A stretch of DNA of 20,798 nucleotides, from positions 1 through 20,798 of the IMG/VR virus record IMGVR_UViG_3300035034_000273; one strand, given 5' to 3'. The translations under genes and the position numbers were made by a program. The stretch comes from a virus. This document shows, in pieces, positions 8,504 through 16,528 of the stretch. Within the stretch, counting starts at the first letter, position 1. Each line of letters opens with the position of its first letter. The notes under the pieces were generated by a model that had not been told where the DNA came from, searched no databases, and saw nothing but the letters and a program-made list of their open reading frames with translations.

Positions 8504-8565
8504 CTCAAAAAGTAGCGGCGTACACCCGAAAGGGCCTAGGGGTGTAAGGAGTGACCGTACGCCGC
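8504..8565 (-). terminator. Hairpin with T-run between tube and chaperone genes (terminator or attenuator)
   Basis: On the minus strand a perfect 9-bp stem, GCGGCGTAC at 8565-8557 with GTACGCCGC at 8523-8515, encloses a 33-base loop and is followed by TACTTTTTGAG. The loop contains ACACCC and GGGTGT arms that could form a competing hairpin. It is the only strong stem and T-run between the genes of the tail module. It sits after the highly expressed tube gene and just ahead of the chaperone ribosome site, which suggests partial termination or processing. Confidence 0.6.
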
Positions 8566-8583
8566 AACAAATACCTTAACTGA

Positions 8584-8967
8584 TTATGCTTGTTGTACCA
8601 ACTTCTGAGGCCCGCTGAGGGTTACCGGTACGGTAGCGCTCTGAGAGCTCGCTGCTAGGTCCGCTATTACGGAACCCGTGCCGGAATACGAAATCCCGGA
8701 GACGTAAGTGACAACCATGCTCGAGTTCTCTGTGTCGTCGCATACATTCTGCAAGAACTCCAGATCGCTACGACCATCGTCCACTTCCAAGTTTATACCG
8801 TCAACTTTCCACGGTTTGCGAGTCAATATTTTACGGGCTGTGCCGTCACCGTTGGACTCCATCTCGGCTGTGTAGCCTCCGATGTCCCGGTTTGAATCGG
8901 CGTCCGCAGCTACCGGGAAAACGCGCCCGGCAATACTGACTTCTAAGATACTTCCTCCTACTGCCAT
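8584..8967 (-). CDS. Tail tube protein (Mu gpM-like)
   Basis: A 127-residue protein directly after the sheath gene, the usual tube position. The start ATG has AAGGAG eight bases upstream. The protein opens with MAVGGSILEVSIAGRVFPVA and DADSNRDIGGYTAEMESNGD, then KILTRKPWKVDGINLEVDDG and ends in a beta-rich, threonine- and serine-containing stretch. This is the Mu/P2-type tube fold pattern, in which the subunits stack as rings inside the sheath. The motif and position agree. Confidence 0.9.
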   Translation of the reverse strand: MAVGGSILEVSIAGRVFPVAADADSNRDIGGYTAEMESNGDGTARKILTRKPWKVDGINLEVDDGRSDLEFLQNVCDDTENSSMVVTYVSGISYSGTGSVIADLAASSQSATVPVTLSGPQKLVQQA

Positions 8968-8977
8968 AATAAGCTCC

Positions 8978-10477
8978 TTAGCCTACGATTGCCTGAGTTC
9001 CGAAATAGAATCCGAAGTTCAAGTCAATGCTGATTACGTTAGCGTTACCGGACAGCTTCATAGTCGTCGCGGTGTTCAGCCGTTTAGGGTTCTGCGAATC
9101 AATCTCGGCGATGGTGTTATCCTTCGCGAATTGAGGGTCACTTATAAGCGCGTTCAATCCTAGTGAATCGATAAGCAGATATAAGTCTCCAACGGCCATA
9201 CGGGGCTTCTTAGCGTTCCGGTTGGTAGTTGGCTGGAAATCTGGGATCAACGGTTTTCCGTCCCATTCAGGACTGTTGAAAATCAGATCGATATTGTAGA
9301 TAATGGTCATCAGTTTCATAATGTCAACGACATACTGATATGCAGGCGTAGGATCACCGGTAGGGTGATAGAACGTTACGGTGTCAGCAATATTAGCTAC
9401 GCCGTCCTCAACTTTCACGGAAGACGCTCCGCGCTTGATAGCAAAATCGCGCTGAATACTGGTCCATTGCTCTGCGTCTGTTCCAGGCGTTAAACCTGTC
9501 AGCGGCATTGATCCATAATCATACGCTGGATCGCTGTCCGCACGTAACGCAATTCTGGCTACCGCACGAGATGCAACGACAAACGGAAGGTCTTTAGACC
9601 CCGGCAATGAAACCTGCCCGTTAACTCTGTCCAGCTTGCGGGCTTCGGCAACTTCGGTGGCTGTTGTAACGTCAGCTGTAGTCATGCCTGTAAGGGCTAC
9701 GAAAGGTCTGCGAACTTCAGGGCCCCATCGGCCATCGCCCATATCAAATAACTTTCCTAGCGTGGTTGTATCAGCCAAGTCCATGCAATTGATAATGAGT
9801 GTTTCCCATACTGAGCCCATCTGCACCAGCACGTCGTCTACATCAGGGTTGACAAGCCCGCCGACTGGTTGTACCATGGCGAACGTGTTTCCGGCAGCGG
9901 TTGACCCTACGACTTCAACGTAGATGTCATTCGCGCTTGTGCCCTTCCATTTAGATGTCAGTTCAACCACCGTGGCCCCATCAGATGCCAGAACGGGCAT
10001 TTCCAGGACCGCGTTGATCGCAGTAGTCATAGCTAAAGTTACGTCAGCTAAGGCGTCCCCGACAGATATAACAAAAGGCTCCGAAGAGATGTTATTAATA
10101 ACCACGGTGTATGAGGCTGCTACAGTAGGGGCACCACCGGGGGTGACACTTCCAGCTGCCGCAGCACCAGTCGCCGCGTCTTCAAGCGGGTACACTGTTA
10201 CAGGGATTGAGCCTACGCCGTCGCCGTTAAACGGGAACAGCTGCATCGCTGCTAGATGAATTGGAGAGCCGAAACCGTAAAGAGCCCCAGCCTCCGTGGC
10301 AGATGTGATCTGACGCTTGGTAGTGTCAATGACCGCAGCCGAGGCACCCTGCCCCAGAATAACAACTCTCTGTGGGAGAAATGCTACTTGTCCGGCGCGT
10401 AGGTCCTTAAAGATTGTTTTGATCGCCACCCCTCTCGCTCTGCGGGAGTTAGTGAACGCTGTTGATATACCACTCAT
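8978..10477 (-). CDS. Contractile tail sheath protein (Mu gpL-like)
   Basis: A 499-residue sheath subunit of the Mu L type. The N-terminus has an RARGVAIKTIFKDLRAGQ segment and LPQRVVILGQGA near residue 34. A glycine- and alanine-rich inserted domain lies at about 100-215. The conserved C-terminal part carries RVNGQVSLPGSKDLPFVVAS near 280, a YDYGSMPLTGLTPG stretch near 320 and a C-terminal region with PKRLNTATTMKLSG near 460. The start has AAGGAG eight bases upstream, one of the strongest ribosome sites in the window, as expected for an abundant structural protein. The tube gene follows immediately. Confidence 0.93.
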   Translation of the reverse strand: MSGISTAFTNSRRARGVAIKTIFKDLRAGQVAFLPQRVVILGQGASAAVIDTTKRQITSATEAGALYGFGSPIHLAAMQLFPFNGDGVGSIPVTVYPLEDAATGAAAAGSVTPGGAPTVAASYTVVINNISSEPFVISVGDALADVTLAMTTAINAVLEMPVLASDGATVVELTSKWKGTSANDIYVEVVGSTAAGNTFAMVQPVGGLVNPDVDDVLVQMGSVWETLIINCMDLADTTTLGKLFDMGDGRWGPEVRRPFVALTGMTTADVTTATEVAEARKLDRVNGQVSLPGSKDLPFVVASRAVARIALRADSDPAYDYGSMPLTGLTPGTDAEQWTSIQRDFAIKRGASSVKVEDGVANIADTVTFYHPTGDPTPAYQYVVDIMKLMTIIYNIDLIFNSPEWDGKPLIPDFQPTTNRNAKKPRMAVGDLYLLIDSLGLNALISDPQFAKDNTIAEIDSQNPKRLNTATTMKLSGNANVISIDLNFGFYFGTQAIVG

Positions 10478-10489
10478 AATTTAATCTCC

Positions 10490-11251
10490 TTATGGTGATG
10501 TTGAGTTTCCGATTACCATATCGGTAACCTCGCCTTCCGGTGCACCCAGAATGGCGGCGCCTTGGTCGTAATCATAATCACACTGAGCCGTAACCGACCC
10601 ATCATCGCCAAAAATAATAACACTCGCTTTCTCAAGTTGCTCGCCGATATACTCGAACGAAGTCTCATTAAATGATACCTCGAGTGGGAGCCTGGCGCAT
10701 GCAACATTCTGAACTGCTTCGTTACCCTGTTCTGGCTGAAAAACTGTAATATTAGGGATAAAACGCTGGCCGATTGTCTGTTGGGGAAAACTCCAACCGA
10801 GGACGGCATAATACCCAGACATGAGAATATTGCGGATAAGCCTAACCCCCTGCTGCATCTTAAAAGTAGCTGCTGCGTCTCCGGGATCGTGTCCCTCTGC
10901 GGTATCTTTGCTTCTGTCATATCCGTACACATCTATGTTAAAAACTCCGGTTCCTTGTTGCCTTGATAGTACGTTACTCTTACTTTTATCAAAATTCAAG
11001 CGATCAAACCAAATATTTACGATTGGAACTGTAGATACTGGGCTTCCTACCCCATCACGCTGGAATTGCTCCCATGGGCGGGCCCGCTCGATGAAGACTC
11101 TAAGCTCCCAGGGGGAGGTATCGGTCTTACCTTGCGTAGTGGCAAGTGCGACTTGACTGGCCGATTCGTCGGCGAGAATCTGGGCGATCTTGTCGCGTAT
11201 GATCTCAAAGTTGTCTTTTTTGTCAATTAGCTCTTGTATTAACGCTGTCAT
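10490..11251 (-). CDS. Neck or tail-completion protein, family not recognised
   Basis: A 253-residue protein between the FII-like joining protein and the sheath. Its ATG overlaps the FII-like stop as ATGA. The N-terminus is helical, then a beta-rich domain includes PWELRVFIERARPWEQFQ, VSTVPIVNIWFDRLNFDKS and TGVFNIDVYGYDRSK. The C-terminal part holds ARLPLEVSFNETSFEY followed by an acidic tail. In mosaic myophages this position usually holds a tail terminator or completion protein that caps the tube or joins it to the head. Family assignment is not clear from the sequence, so the role is inferred from place only. Confidence 0.6.
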   Translation of the reverse strand: MTALIQELIDKKDNFEIIRDKIAQILADESASQVALATTQGKTDTSPWELRVFIERARPWEQFQRDGVGSPVSTVPIVNIWFDRLNFDKSKSNVLSRQQGTGVFNIDVYGYDRSKDTAEGHDPGDAAATFKMQQGVRLIRNILMSGYYAVLGWSFPQQTIGQRFIPNITVFQPEQGNEAVQNVACARLPLEVSFNETSFEYIGEQLEKASVIIFGDDGSVTAQCDYDYDQGAAILGAPEGEVTDMVIGNSTSP

Positions 11252-11634
11252 TTTTGATAAACCTCAAGGTATACATTCACGATTCCAAGGGTCCGGTCCG
11301 GATCTCCCCGCATAACTTTCATCACGTGGTCAGCCCCGGTTATATCAGTAAACTCGACGACCCAGGGTTTCAATGCGCTGCTGGATATCTGTGACGGTAT
11401 CCCGAAGCCCTGCGCCGCCAATGAAGAGATACGGATAGCAGCGGTCGCCATACGTCCCGAAACGAGTTGCCCGGTGTCAGGATCGATCAACGACGAGATG
11501 TCGTTCACGGTTCCGTACAAAGGCTCTGCGTTCGTCAGGCCGTCTGGGTCAGTAACAGTTATGGGTGTGCGAAACGATTGTTCGCTCTCCATAACTGTCG
11601 CCAGGTCCCGCTCTGCTATTTCTCGTAAGCTCAT
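11248..11634 (-). CDS. Head-tail joining protein (FII-like)
   Basis: A 128-residue protein in the position of lambda FII, after capsid and small connector genes. The sequence has a helical N-terminus, then RTPITVTDPDGLTNAEPLYG, a DPDTGQLVSGRMATAAIRIS stretch and a C-terminus with MRGDPDRTLGIVNVYLEVY. This pattern of a short beta-barrel with a DPD-rich loop matches phage head-tail attachment proteins. Its ATG shares one base with the stop of the small ORF upstream, in a TAATG arrangement, and no good ribosome site is visible, so translation is probably coupled. Role is by family likeness and gene order. Confidence 0.75.
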   Translation of the reverse strand: MSLREIAERDLATVMESEQSFRTPITVTDPDGLTNAEPLYGTVNDISSLIDPDTGQLVSGRMATAAIRISSLAAQGFGIPSQISSSALKPWVVEFTDITGADHVMKVMRGDPDRTLGIVNVYLEVYQK

Positions 11635-11768
11635 TATTTTGCTTTACCAATTATTTTCTTTTTGAGAAGAACGTCGTAGGCTTCCTGGCTGGAAAGATAC
11701 TCTGGGAGCACTGTTTCGCCGGGTCCTAAAATACCCTTCTTACTGGTTATGCTGCGACCATCGGCCAC
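11634..11768 (-). CDS. Small 44-residue protein, out-of-frame overlap with the upstream gene
   Basis: A short ORF starting at GTG 11768 and ending at TAA 11634. It includes SKKGILGPGETVLPEYLSS, then QEAYDVLLKKKIIGKAK. The GPGETV-LPE...A-x-x-LL-x-K pattern looks like short head/connector proteins found next to capsid genes in many phages. The support is its TAATG junction with the FII-like gene, which otherwise lacks a ribosome site, and the full coverage of a 110-base stretch that would otherwise be empty. It lies -1 relative to the 62-residue gene it overlaps by 22 bases. It could be a separate protein or the frameshifted C-terminal half of one. No good ribosome site is visible for the GTG. 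Confidence 0.55.
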   Translation of the reverse strand: MADGRSITSKKGILGPGETVLPEYLSSQEAYDVLLKKKIIGKAK

Positions 11769-11935
11769 ACTATAGGTTTCTTCGCTTCTGCTACTGGAGC
11801 TTCTGCTACTGGAGCTTCTGCTACTGTCGCCAGCGCCACCATATCCTGAAGTTCGGCAGCGGAATACGCGTCAATACCTTGCAGTACAACTTCCGCCTCC
11901 TTCAGCGTCTCATAATTAGTGAGTTTGTTAGCCAT
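11747..11935 (-). CDS. Small protein with VAEAP repeats (after the capsid gene)
   Basis: A 62-residue protein following the major capsid gene. The first 38 residues are helical (ANKLTNYETLKEAEVVLQGI, then DAYSAAELQDMVALA). The C-terminal part has VAEAP repeated with a final VAEAKKPIVWPMVAA. In lambda the gene between E and FII is FI, which helps prohead docking of terminase; a similar position is seen here, but I see no motif to prove that role. The ribosome site is a G-rich run about seven bases before the ATG and is not strong. The last 20 codons overlap another frame. Confidence 0.6.
   Translation of the reverse strand: MANKLTNYETLKEAEVVLQGIDAYSAAELQDMVALATVAEAPVAEAPVAEAKKPIVWPMVAA
11784..11826. 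repeat. 15-bp tandem repeat (2.9 copies)
   Basis: The + strand unit GCTTCTGCTACTGGA occurs at 11784-11798, 11799-11813 and, short by two bases, at 11814-11826. On the coding strand it encodes PVAEA repeats in the small post-capsid gene. The copies are exact, so gain or loss of units would keep the reading frame. Confidence 0.9.
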
Positions 11936-11950
11936 GCCTTAGCCCCCATG

Positions 11951-13033
11951 TTACGGTTGTGTAATCAAGCAACCATATGAATCGATAGCAACCGGAATCA
12001 TCAGTGGACGTGTGTACATCTCACCAGTGACAGCCTTGTTGTTCTCCGCGACATACGCGTTCGGCCAGATAGCGATACCACCAGCGCCAGTAACTTCCAG
12101 GCGTGAAGGCATATAGCGCATAGCGCGTGCTTCCGGTGCGACAACAAACGGAACAGCCCCGAATGTAGCATCCATGCGAGCGCCTGAAGCACGAACAATG
12201 ACGTTATCTTTGTCCATGTAGGCTGTGCTGGTGCCAGTTCCGGTGGCTTTGTAACGTTCGTCGCAAGTCCAGATTTCGTAGACGTAAGGACCGATAGCAA
12301 TTGTGCCATTGAACTTACCACCCCCGATATCGGTAGGCTTCTGAATATTACCAAGCTCGTAACGACGATTGTCGAGAAGCGTGGCGACCTCAGTGTTCGC
12401 GATGAAGTTAGCAAACGCATCCACGCCCATAACGAGCTGGTCAGGACTTCTTTTGCCATCCGTACGGATAACATCCGCCAGGCTTGAGATATCAGCCAGA
12501 GGAGTTTCCCCAGTCTCGCCCCACGCGTTACCAGTAGTCGGAAAGTGCGTATCTTTCGGCTTGAAATCAAGCACGAATGCAACGTTTCCGTCTTTACCCA
12601 CCAGAGACAGTTTTCCGGTCTGGAGGACCTGAGAAGCCTGGAGGTTCAGGTGGCGATAGATCATGTTAAGAATCTTAGGAGACTTCTTAAGAACCAATGC
12701 GTTAACGTTGGCTGCATAATCCACGCTGTCGAACGGTGTGTCACCCGGCATACGTCTGTTTAGCTCACCCGCAGTGATGTTGTACCCCTCTCCAAGTGCG
12801 GGAGGGATAAACTCTTTGTTTGTGAATTGGTCAAAAGTGTTAATGTTAGCGCCGGAGCCCGCGTCCAAAAGGACCGCAGCGACGTCTTCATCATCCCGCT
12901 CGATATCAATTTCGATTGTCTCGGAATTGTAGATCGTATCAGGACGGGCGGTGAACAGGCTTGCAAAGAATCCGGGAACCGGACTCAATTGTGCAAACAT
13001 GGCCAGCATGTGTTTAGTAGCAGCACTACTCAT
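11951..13033 (-). CDS. Major capsid protein (lambda gpE-like)
   Basis: A 360-residue capsid protein of the lambda E type. The true start is chosen as ATG 13033, with GGAGG seven bases upstream. A longer open frame reaches upstream but runs through the decoration gene in another frame. Motifs seen are DTIYNSETIEIDIERDDEDV near 31-50 (the lambda-family segment with an extended acidic loop), EFIPPALGEGYNITAGELN, a DSVDYAANVNALVLKK helix, DQLVMGVDAFANFIANTEV and a C-terminal YTRPLMIPVAIDSYGCLI. The protein forms the icosahedral shell. It follows the decoration and protease/scaffold genes in lambda order. Confidence 0.93.
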   Translation of the reverse strand: MSSAATKHMLAMFAQLSPVPGFFASLFTARPDTIYNSETIEIDIERDDEDVAAVLLDAGSGANINTFDQFTNKEFIPPALGEGYNITAGELNRRMPGDTPFDSVDYAANVNALVLKKSPKILNMIYRHLNLQASQVLQTGKLSLVGKDGNVAFVLDFKPKDTHFPTTGNAWGETGETPLADISSLADVIRTDGKRSPDQLVMGVDAFANFIANTEVATLLDNRRYELGNIQKPTDIGGGKFNGTIAIGPYVYEIWTCDERYKATGTGTSTAYMDKDNVIVRASGARMDATFGAVPFVVAPEARAMRYMPSRLEVTGAGGIAIWPNAYVAENNKAVTGEMYTRPLMIPVAIDSYGCLITQP

Positions 13034-13046
13034 TGTGAGACCTCCC

Positions 13047-13448
13047 CTACTGGTTATCGAGAACGCTAATATCAGTAACGATCTCTGTGGCGATATTATA
13101 ATCTTGAAGCTGATCCAGGACAACTGCGTCCACGTTTGTTGCATCACCATCGGCAGCAATAATTAGCTTATCTTTACGAACGACACCATCAGCGAGAGCT
13201 CTCACTGCAAGGTCTCCTGAACCCGCTGCAACTACGTCGTAACCGACAATAGTTTTAGGTATCCCGTTTTCATTGGTCGATCCGCCTTTAACAAACGGGA
13301 CCAATTTTTTTGAAACAGAATCACGTGCAAGAATAGTACCGGCCGCAACTGTTCCAGCTCCGGCAAAATTCAATACATCGTCTTTGTAGAAGCGGCCGTC
13401 AATAATGACATGTCCTCTGTCTACGTTGGTTATGGTCAAAGTAGCCAT
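13047..13448 (-). CDS. Head decoration protein (lambda gpD-like)
   Basis: A 133-residue protein between protease and capsid. Its start overlaps the protease stop as TAATG with GGAGG upstream. The sequence has a DVLNFAGAGTVAAGTILAR stretch near residue 24, followed by NGIPKTIVGYDVVAAGSG and a final beta-rich part. The pattern 'GTVLARDS...G...ivgYDV.aaG.gd...vl.dGvv' is typical of phage head decoration proteins, which bind as trimers on the expanded capsid. Family recognition is by motif and position; the length is near that of lambda gpD (110 residues). Confidence 0.85.
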   Translation of the reverse strand: MATLTITNVDRGHVIIDGRFYKDDVLNFAGAGTVAAGTILARDSVSKKLVPFVKGGSTNENGIPKTIVGYDVVAAGSGDLAVRALADGVVRKDKLIIAADGDATNVDAVVLDQLQDYNIATEIVTDISVLDNQ

Positions 13449-13825
13449 TACTCAGCACCTCCGAGGTCAATTCCAAGAGCTTTAGCAGTCGCAACCGCGA
13501 CTTGATCTTCAGCATCCGGGCCTTCACCCATTTTAGCTTTTTCAGCGGCTGCAAGTGCTTCTGCGGCTGCGTCGTCGGAATCTTCACGATTTCCAACTGC
13601 TTTTTTGTTCATATTGGCCGCCATGTAACTCGCCTGGTGTGTAGCTGTGAGGCCATCACCAGTCTGAATTGCTGCGACTGCGATTGATACGTCACCACAT
13701 GCTTCACCGAGCTTCAGGTGGGCATTGACACGCTCCGTTTCCTGCGTCACACCTTGCGAGACGCCTAGGGCTACAGCCTGAGCGTATGTCGCTGGGTGTT
13801 CTGCTTTTAACATTTGAAGGTCCAT
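13448..13825 (-). CDS. Internal scaffold protein (Nu3-like) in frame within protease gene
   Basis: An in-frame ATG at 13825 inside the protease gene has a strong AGGAGG five bases upstream, the best ribosome site in this part. It would produce a 125-residue protein identical to the protease C-terminus, beginning MDLQMLKAEHPATYAQ. The region is helical and rich in A, E and K, with residues 80-115 strongly acidic, as in scaffolds. This is the arrangement of lambda C/Nu3, where the scaffold is a nested, co-terminal product. Known for that family; here it is read directly from the ribosome site and composition. Confidence 0.8.
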   Translation of the reverse strand: MDLQMLKAEHPATYAQAVALGVSQGVTQETERVNAHLKLGEACGDVSIAVAAIQTGDGLTATHQASYMAANMNKKAVGNREDSDDAAAEALAAAEKAKMGEGPDAEDQVAVATAKALGIDLGGAE

Positions 13826-14614
13826 ATGGCCCTCCTCTTTTGGGGTTCTCGACGCTTGTGCGCCGGTGTTGTTGGAAGTCGCATTAGCGATACCGTCGAT
13901 CATGCCTTGTTTCAGAGCATCCTCAGCGAGTAACGTACCACCACGACCGAATTGAGCGATTACAGTTTCAGCCGTGACACCGCGCCCAGAGGCGACTCGA
14001 CCTATAAAAATTTGTTCGATATTATCTACTTCAGCTTGCAGCAACGCCTTGCCTTCTTCCGTTTCCGGATCGGCGACCTTGTCAGGGGCATTAGTACTGG
14101 TGATCGTAACGGTTGTTTTAGAGGCCTTTGGCATTCTAATTTTAACTCCGATACTCCCCACCATTGAAAGCTCGTTCTGAGCTATTATCTTATCCGCTGA
14201 AGCTGCAATCCCGTAAGCGGCGCTTTGAGCGTCCGAACCTATAAAAGCAGTGACGTTTTTCTTAGAGCTCTTAATCATGTCCATTGTATCCAGCCATTCC
14301 GCAGAAGCCTGTCCGCCGGGGGACCCAATATGCAGATGTACGTCACTTATTGAACTATCATTTTCCGCAATAGCGAGCTGCTCTTTAATAGAGCCATATG
14401 TGGTATTGCCAGGCCCGAAAAAGGCGTATCTGAAATCAAACTGGTCCGTAAGTACTCCGCGAACATTAATAATAGCGGTCTTTCCCTGTACTCCGCCGGA
14501 TACTCCAGCTTTATACGCTTCAACGCGCTCTGCGGAAGCCTCACTGGTTATAAGGTCCAGATTACCTAACGCGTTGTATGTGTCATCATCGATTAACCAC
14601 AATCCTGTAATCAT
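13448..14614 (-). CDS. Capsid maturation protease, S49 family (lambda gpC-like)
   Basis: A 388-residue head protease. Residues 45-180 form an S49/ClpP-like core: AIINVRGVL near 47-55, HIGSPGG near 95-101, then SDAQSAAYGIAASADKI. The serine at 131 (in QSAAYG) is the likely nucleophile and Lys179 in NAPDKVADPETEEGKA the likely general base, about 48 residues later, as in one-domain S49 enzymes. The C-terminal 125 residues are the scaffold part. The gene overlaps the portal stop by four bases and has AAGGAG upstream. The enzyme cleaves scaffold and portal or capsid termini during prohead maturation. Assignment of the catalytic residues is by spacing, not by structure. Confidence 0.9.
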   Translation of the reverse strand: MITGLWLIDDDTYNALGNLDLITSEASAERVEAYKAGVSGGVQGKTAIINVRGVLTDQFDFRYAFFGPGNTTYGSIKEQLAIAENDSSISDVHLHIGSPGGQASAEWLDTMDMIKSSKKNVTAFIGSDAQSAAYGIAASADKIIAQNELSMVGSIGVKIRMPKASKTTVTITSTNAPDKVADPETEEGKALLQAEVDNIEQIFIGRVASGRGVTAETVIAQFGRGGTLLAEDALKQGMIDGIANATSNNTGAQASRTPKEEGHMDLQMLKAEHPATYAQAVALGVSQGVTQETERVNAHLKLGEACGDVSIAVAAIQTGDGLTATHQASYMAANMNKKAVGNREDSDDAAAEALAAAEKAKMGEGPDAEDQVAVATAKALGIDLGGAE

Positions 14615-16233
14615 GCTGGTATCTCCTTTTTAGCAGGCGCTGGGGCTACTATTGGTTTGGGGGGCTCGCGCAACATTCGTATAGGCGCCAGACCCTTCTC
14701 TTCAATTTTAAGTTTCTTAATGTTCTTCGAGTGCTTCATGCCGGTTAGCTCCCGTGTGGCTCTGTCATGTGTGATCCACCCGTTTTCTATCATCAGTTCA
14801 TACCCTCTGGCCTGTTTAAAAATGTCTGCACTAGGCTTGATAACGCCCGTCCAGTCACAATTGATCCATGCTGCAAACTCATAGAAGCGGCTCGGGTCTC
14901 TCCAGCTCTCTAAGAATCCTGGGGCTGGTATGTGTCTGACAAGAACACTTGAAATCAGCCAATCTTCATAGATCGGTGTGTCAAAATCATCGCCTATCTC
15001 TTTACGGCGGCTGTTTAAAAACATTTTAAATTCATTCAATGCTGCCTGACTGGCAGAGTAATTACTGGAAAACGCCAATCTCAATATCTCTGGCGGTGTC
15101 TCTAAAGACCAAGCCATAGCTGAGACAATCGCTTCCTCGAATACCGGGAAGTTTATGTCTGTGCCCTGACCGCCGAGCATTACAGGCTCTTCGCCCTGCT
15201 CAAGCCCCTGGAACGCCATCCCCGGAGCGGCATACGCCGACTGTGTGTATGTGTTGGCCCTCTTGCCCGCATTAGGCGTGCTGATCGTATCATTCCTTGT
15301 CGCCCCCTGTTTTACCGGGAACGTTCCGCCTTTATCGACTCCGCGCTGGATGAACATAGCGACCAGGGAGTTTACAACGGCTTTACGCTGCGCACTGTCA
15401 CGATATCTGTCCAACTCCCTGAGAGACTGCAAAAGAATACTCAGAAGCGGCTCCCCGCGAACTCCGTCCATCAGCATGTCTGTTCCGTAGAACAGCCATG
15501 CTATTTTCCGACCTGATTTATCGAACGCTTCCAGGCGTTTAGTGGTTCCGTCCTTCTGCATAATGTGGAACGCGACATGGCGACCGTCTTCGTCTAGCTC
15601 AACCCCGTGTTTTATCTCATTACCCTTCGGTACCGGTGTAATGGGGCTTCTGACGAGGTTACCCGCAATGAGCTGCACTTGAGGCAGCTTAGTCACTTTG
15701 GAAAACCTGTTAACGACCAATACGTCACCCTCTACAAGAGCGTTGAGAAGCGCGCTCTTCTGGATCGATCCGAAAGTCTTGAGTCCTTGGAAATCGCAGA
15801 TTTTTTTGCTTGATCCCCACAGTGAAAACAAGTTCTCAACGTTCTCGGCCCAATCCGCCAAGCCGTCGTCCCCGTACCCCAGCAAGCTCTCTTCAGGAGT
15901 GGCTTCGAGGTTCAGTCCGGTATTTATTATATTAGTCAGATACCGACGGAGGATACCCCGGCAATATATGTTATCTTTAAATAATTGTTTTGAGCGTGCG
16001 CGCAGCATCCAGTAGTCCGGCTCGTACTCGAGAGTCGCGCCGAATCCGCCTGTAAACTTATCTCCCGTGTAACTCTGCTGGGATACGAAGCTCTGCATAG
16101 ATATATCACTACTGGCCAGGAAGTTTGGCAGATTGTGAACGTCGATGGTGCCCGCCCCTGTGGGGGTCGGGAGTGCTGCGATGCGTGCGTCAACACCGTG
16201 TGCGCTCCAATCAATTGTGCTCGAATCTACCAT
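14611..16233 (-). CDS. Portal protein (lambda gpB family)
   Basis: A 540-residue portal protein. Seen in order: YEPDYWMLRARSKQLFKDN near 70-88, a CRGILRRYLTNIINTGLNLE helix near 91-110, a GDVLVVNRF strand near 168, YGTDMLMDGVRGEPLLSILL near 249-268, RYRDSAQRKAVVNSLVAMFI near 277-296, a SAMAWSLETPPEILRLAFSSNYSASQAA-type motif (about 370-397, shown here in part) and a C-terminal helical region. This is the lambda B/portal pattern; twelve copies form the channel at the capsid vertex. The gene overlaps the end of the small gene upstream by seven bases. Confidence 0.93.
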   Translation of the reverse strand: MVDSSTIDWSAHGVDARIAALPTPTGAGTIDVHNLPNFLASSDISMQSFVSQQSYTGDKFTGGFGATLEYEPDYWMLRARSKQLFKDNIYCRGILRRYLTNIINTGLNLEATPEESLLGYGDDGLADWAENVENLFSLWGSSKKICDFQGLKTFGSIQKSALLNALVEGDVLVVNRFSKVTKLPQVQLIAGNLVRSPITPVPKGNEIKHGVELDEDGRHVAFHIMQKDGTTKRLEAFDKSGRKIAWLFYGTDMLMDGVRGEPLLSILLQSLRELDRYRDSAQRKAVVNSLVAMFIQRGVDKGGTFPVKQGATRNDTISTPNAGKRANTYTQSAYAAPGMAFQGLEQGEEPVMLGGQGTDINFPVFEEAIVSAMAWSLETPPEILRLAFSSNYSASQAALNEFKMFLNSRRKEIGDDFDTPIYEDWLISSVLVRHIPAPGFLESWRDPSRFYEFAAWINCDWTGVIKPSADIFKQARGYELMIENGWITHDRATRELTGMKHSKNIKKLKIEEKGLAPIRMLREPPKPIVAPAPAKKEIPA

Positions 16234-16499
16234 GCTGGTACTACCTGTACGGCGCTGCCGCTTTGTAATTTTTCAAGCTGAAAGCATAACCGTTTATACC
16301 GGTTATCCAGCCTTTCAAGCTCCTGAATTAATCGTGGGAGGTCCTGCTTGGTCACCCGAGACCGGTTCTGCGTAGAGTCAAAATCATACGAGTGGATTCC
16401 ATCCGTATTCAATTGCCCAATAGCGTCTTCAAGAGACTCAATCAGTGCCTGGGTCTTTGTCACCCTGGCTTCTAGCCATTCAACGTTACTGCAAGCCAT
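16227..16499 (-). CDS. Small helical head protein (gpW position)
   Basis: A 90-residue protein between large terminase and portal, where lambda has W. The ATG 16499 is preferred over a TTG four codons earlier because GGAGG lies five bases before it. The sequence is mainly helical (ACSNVEWLEARVTKTQAL, then IESLEDAIGQL) with a short middle segment and a second helix (LPRLIQELERLDNRYKRLCF). This two-helix, coiled-coil-like shape is common for small head-tail joining proteins. No clear gpW motif is seen, so the role is inferred from position and length. Confidence 0.6.
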   Translation of the reverse strand: MACSNVEWLEARVTKTQALIESLEDAIGQLNTDGIHSYDFDSTQNRSRVTKQDLPRLIQELERLDNRYKRLCFQLEKLQSGSAVQVVPAW

Positions 16500-16528
16500 T
16501 CGGCCCTCCAAAAAATGTCATTTATTAC

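Noticed and set aside
13034-13159. 42-residue N-terminal extension of the capsid protein
   Set aside because: It lies mostly inside the decoration gene in another frame; GGAGG precedes the ATG at 13033.
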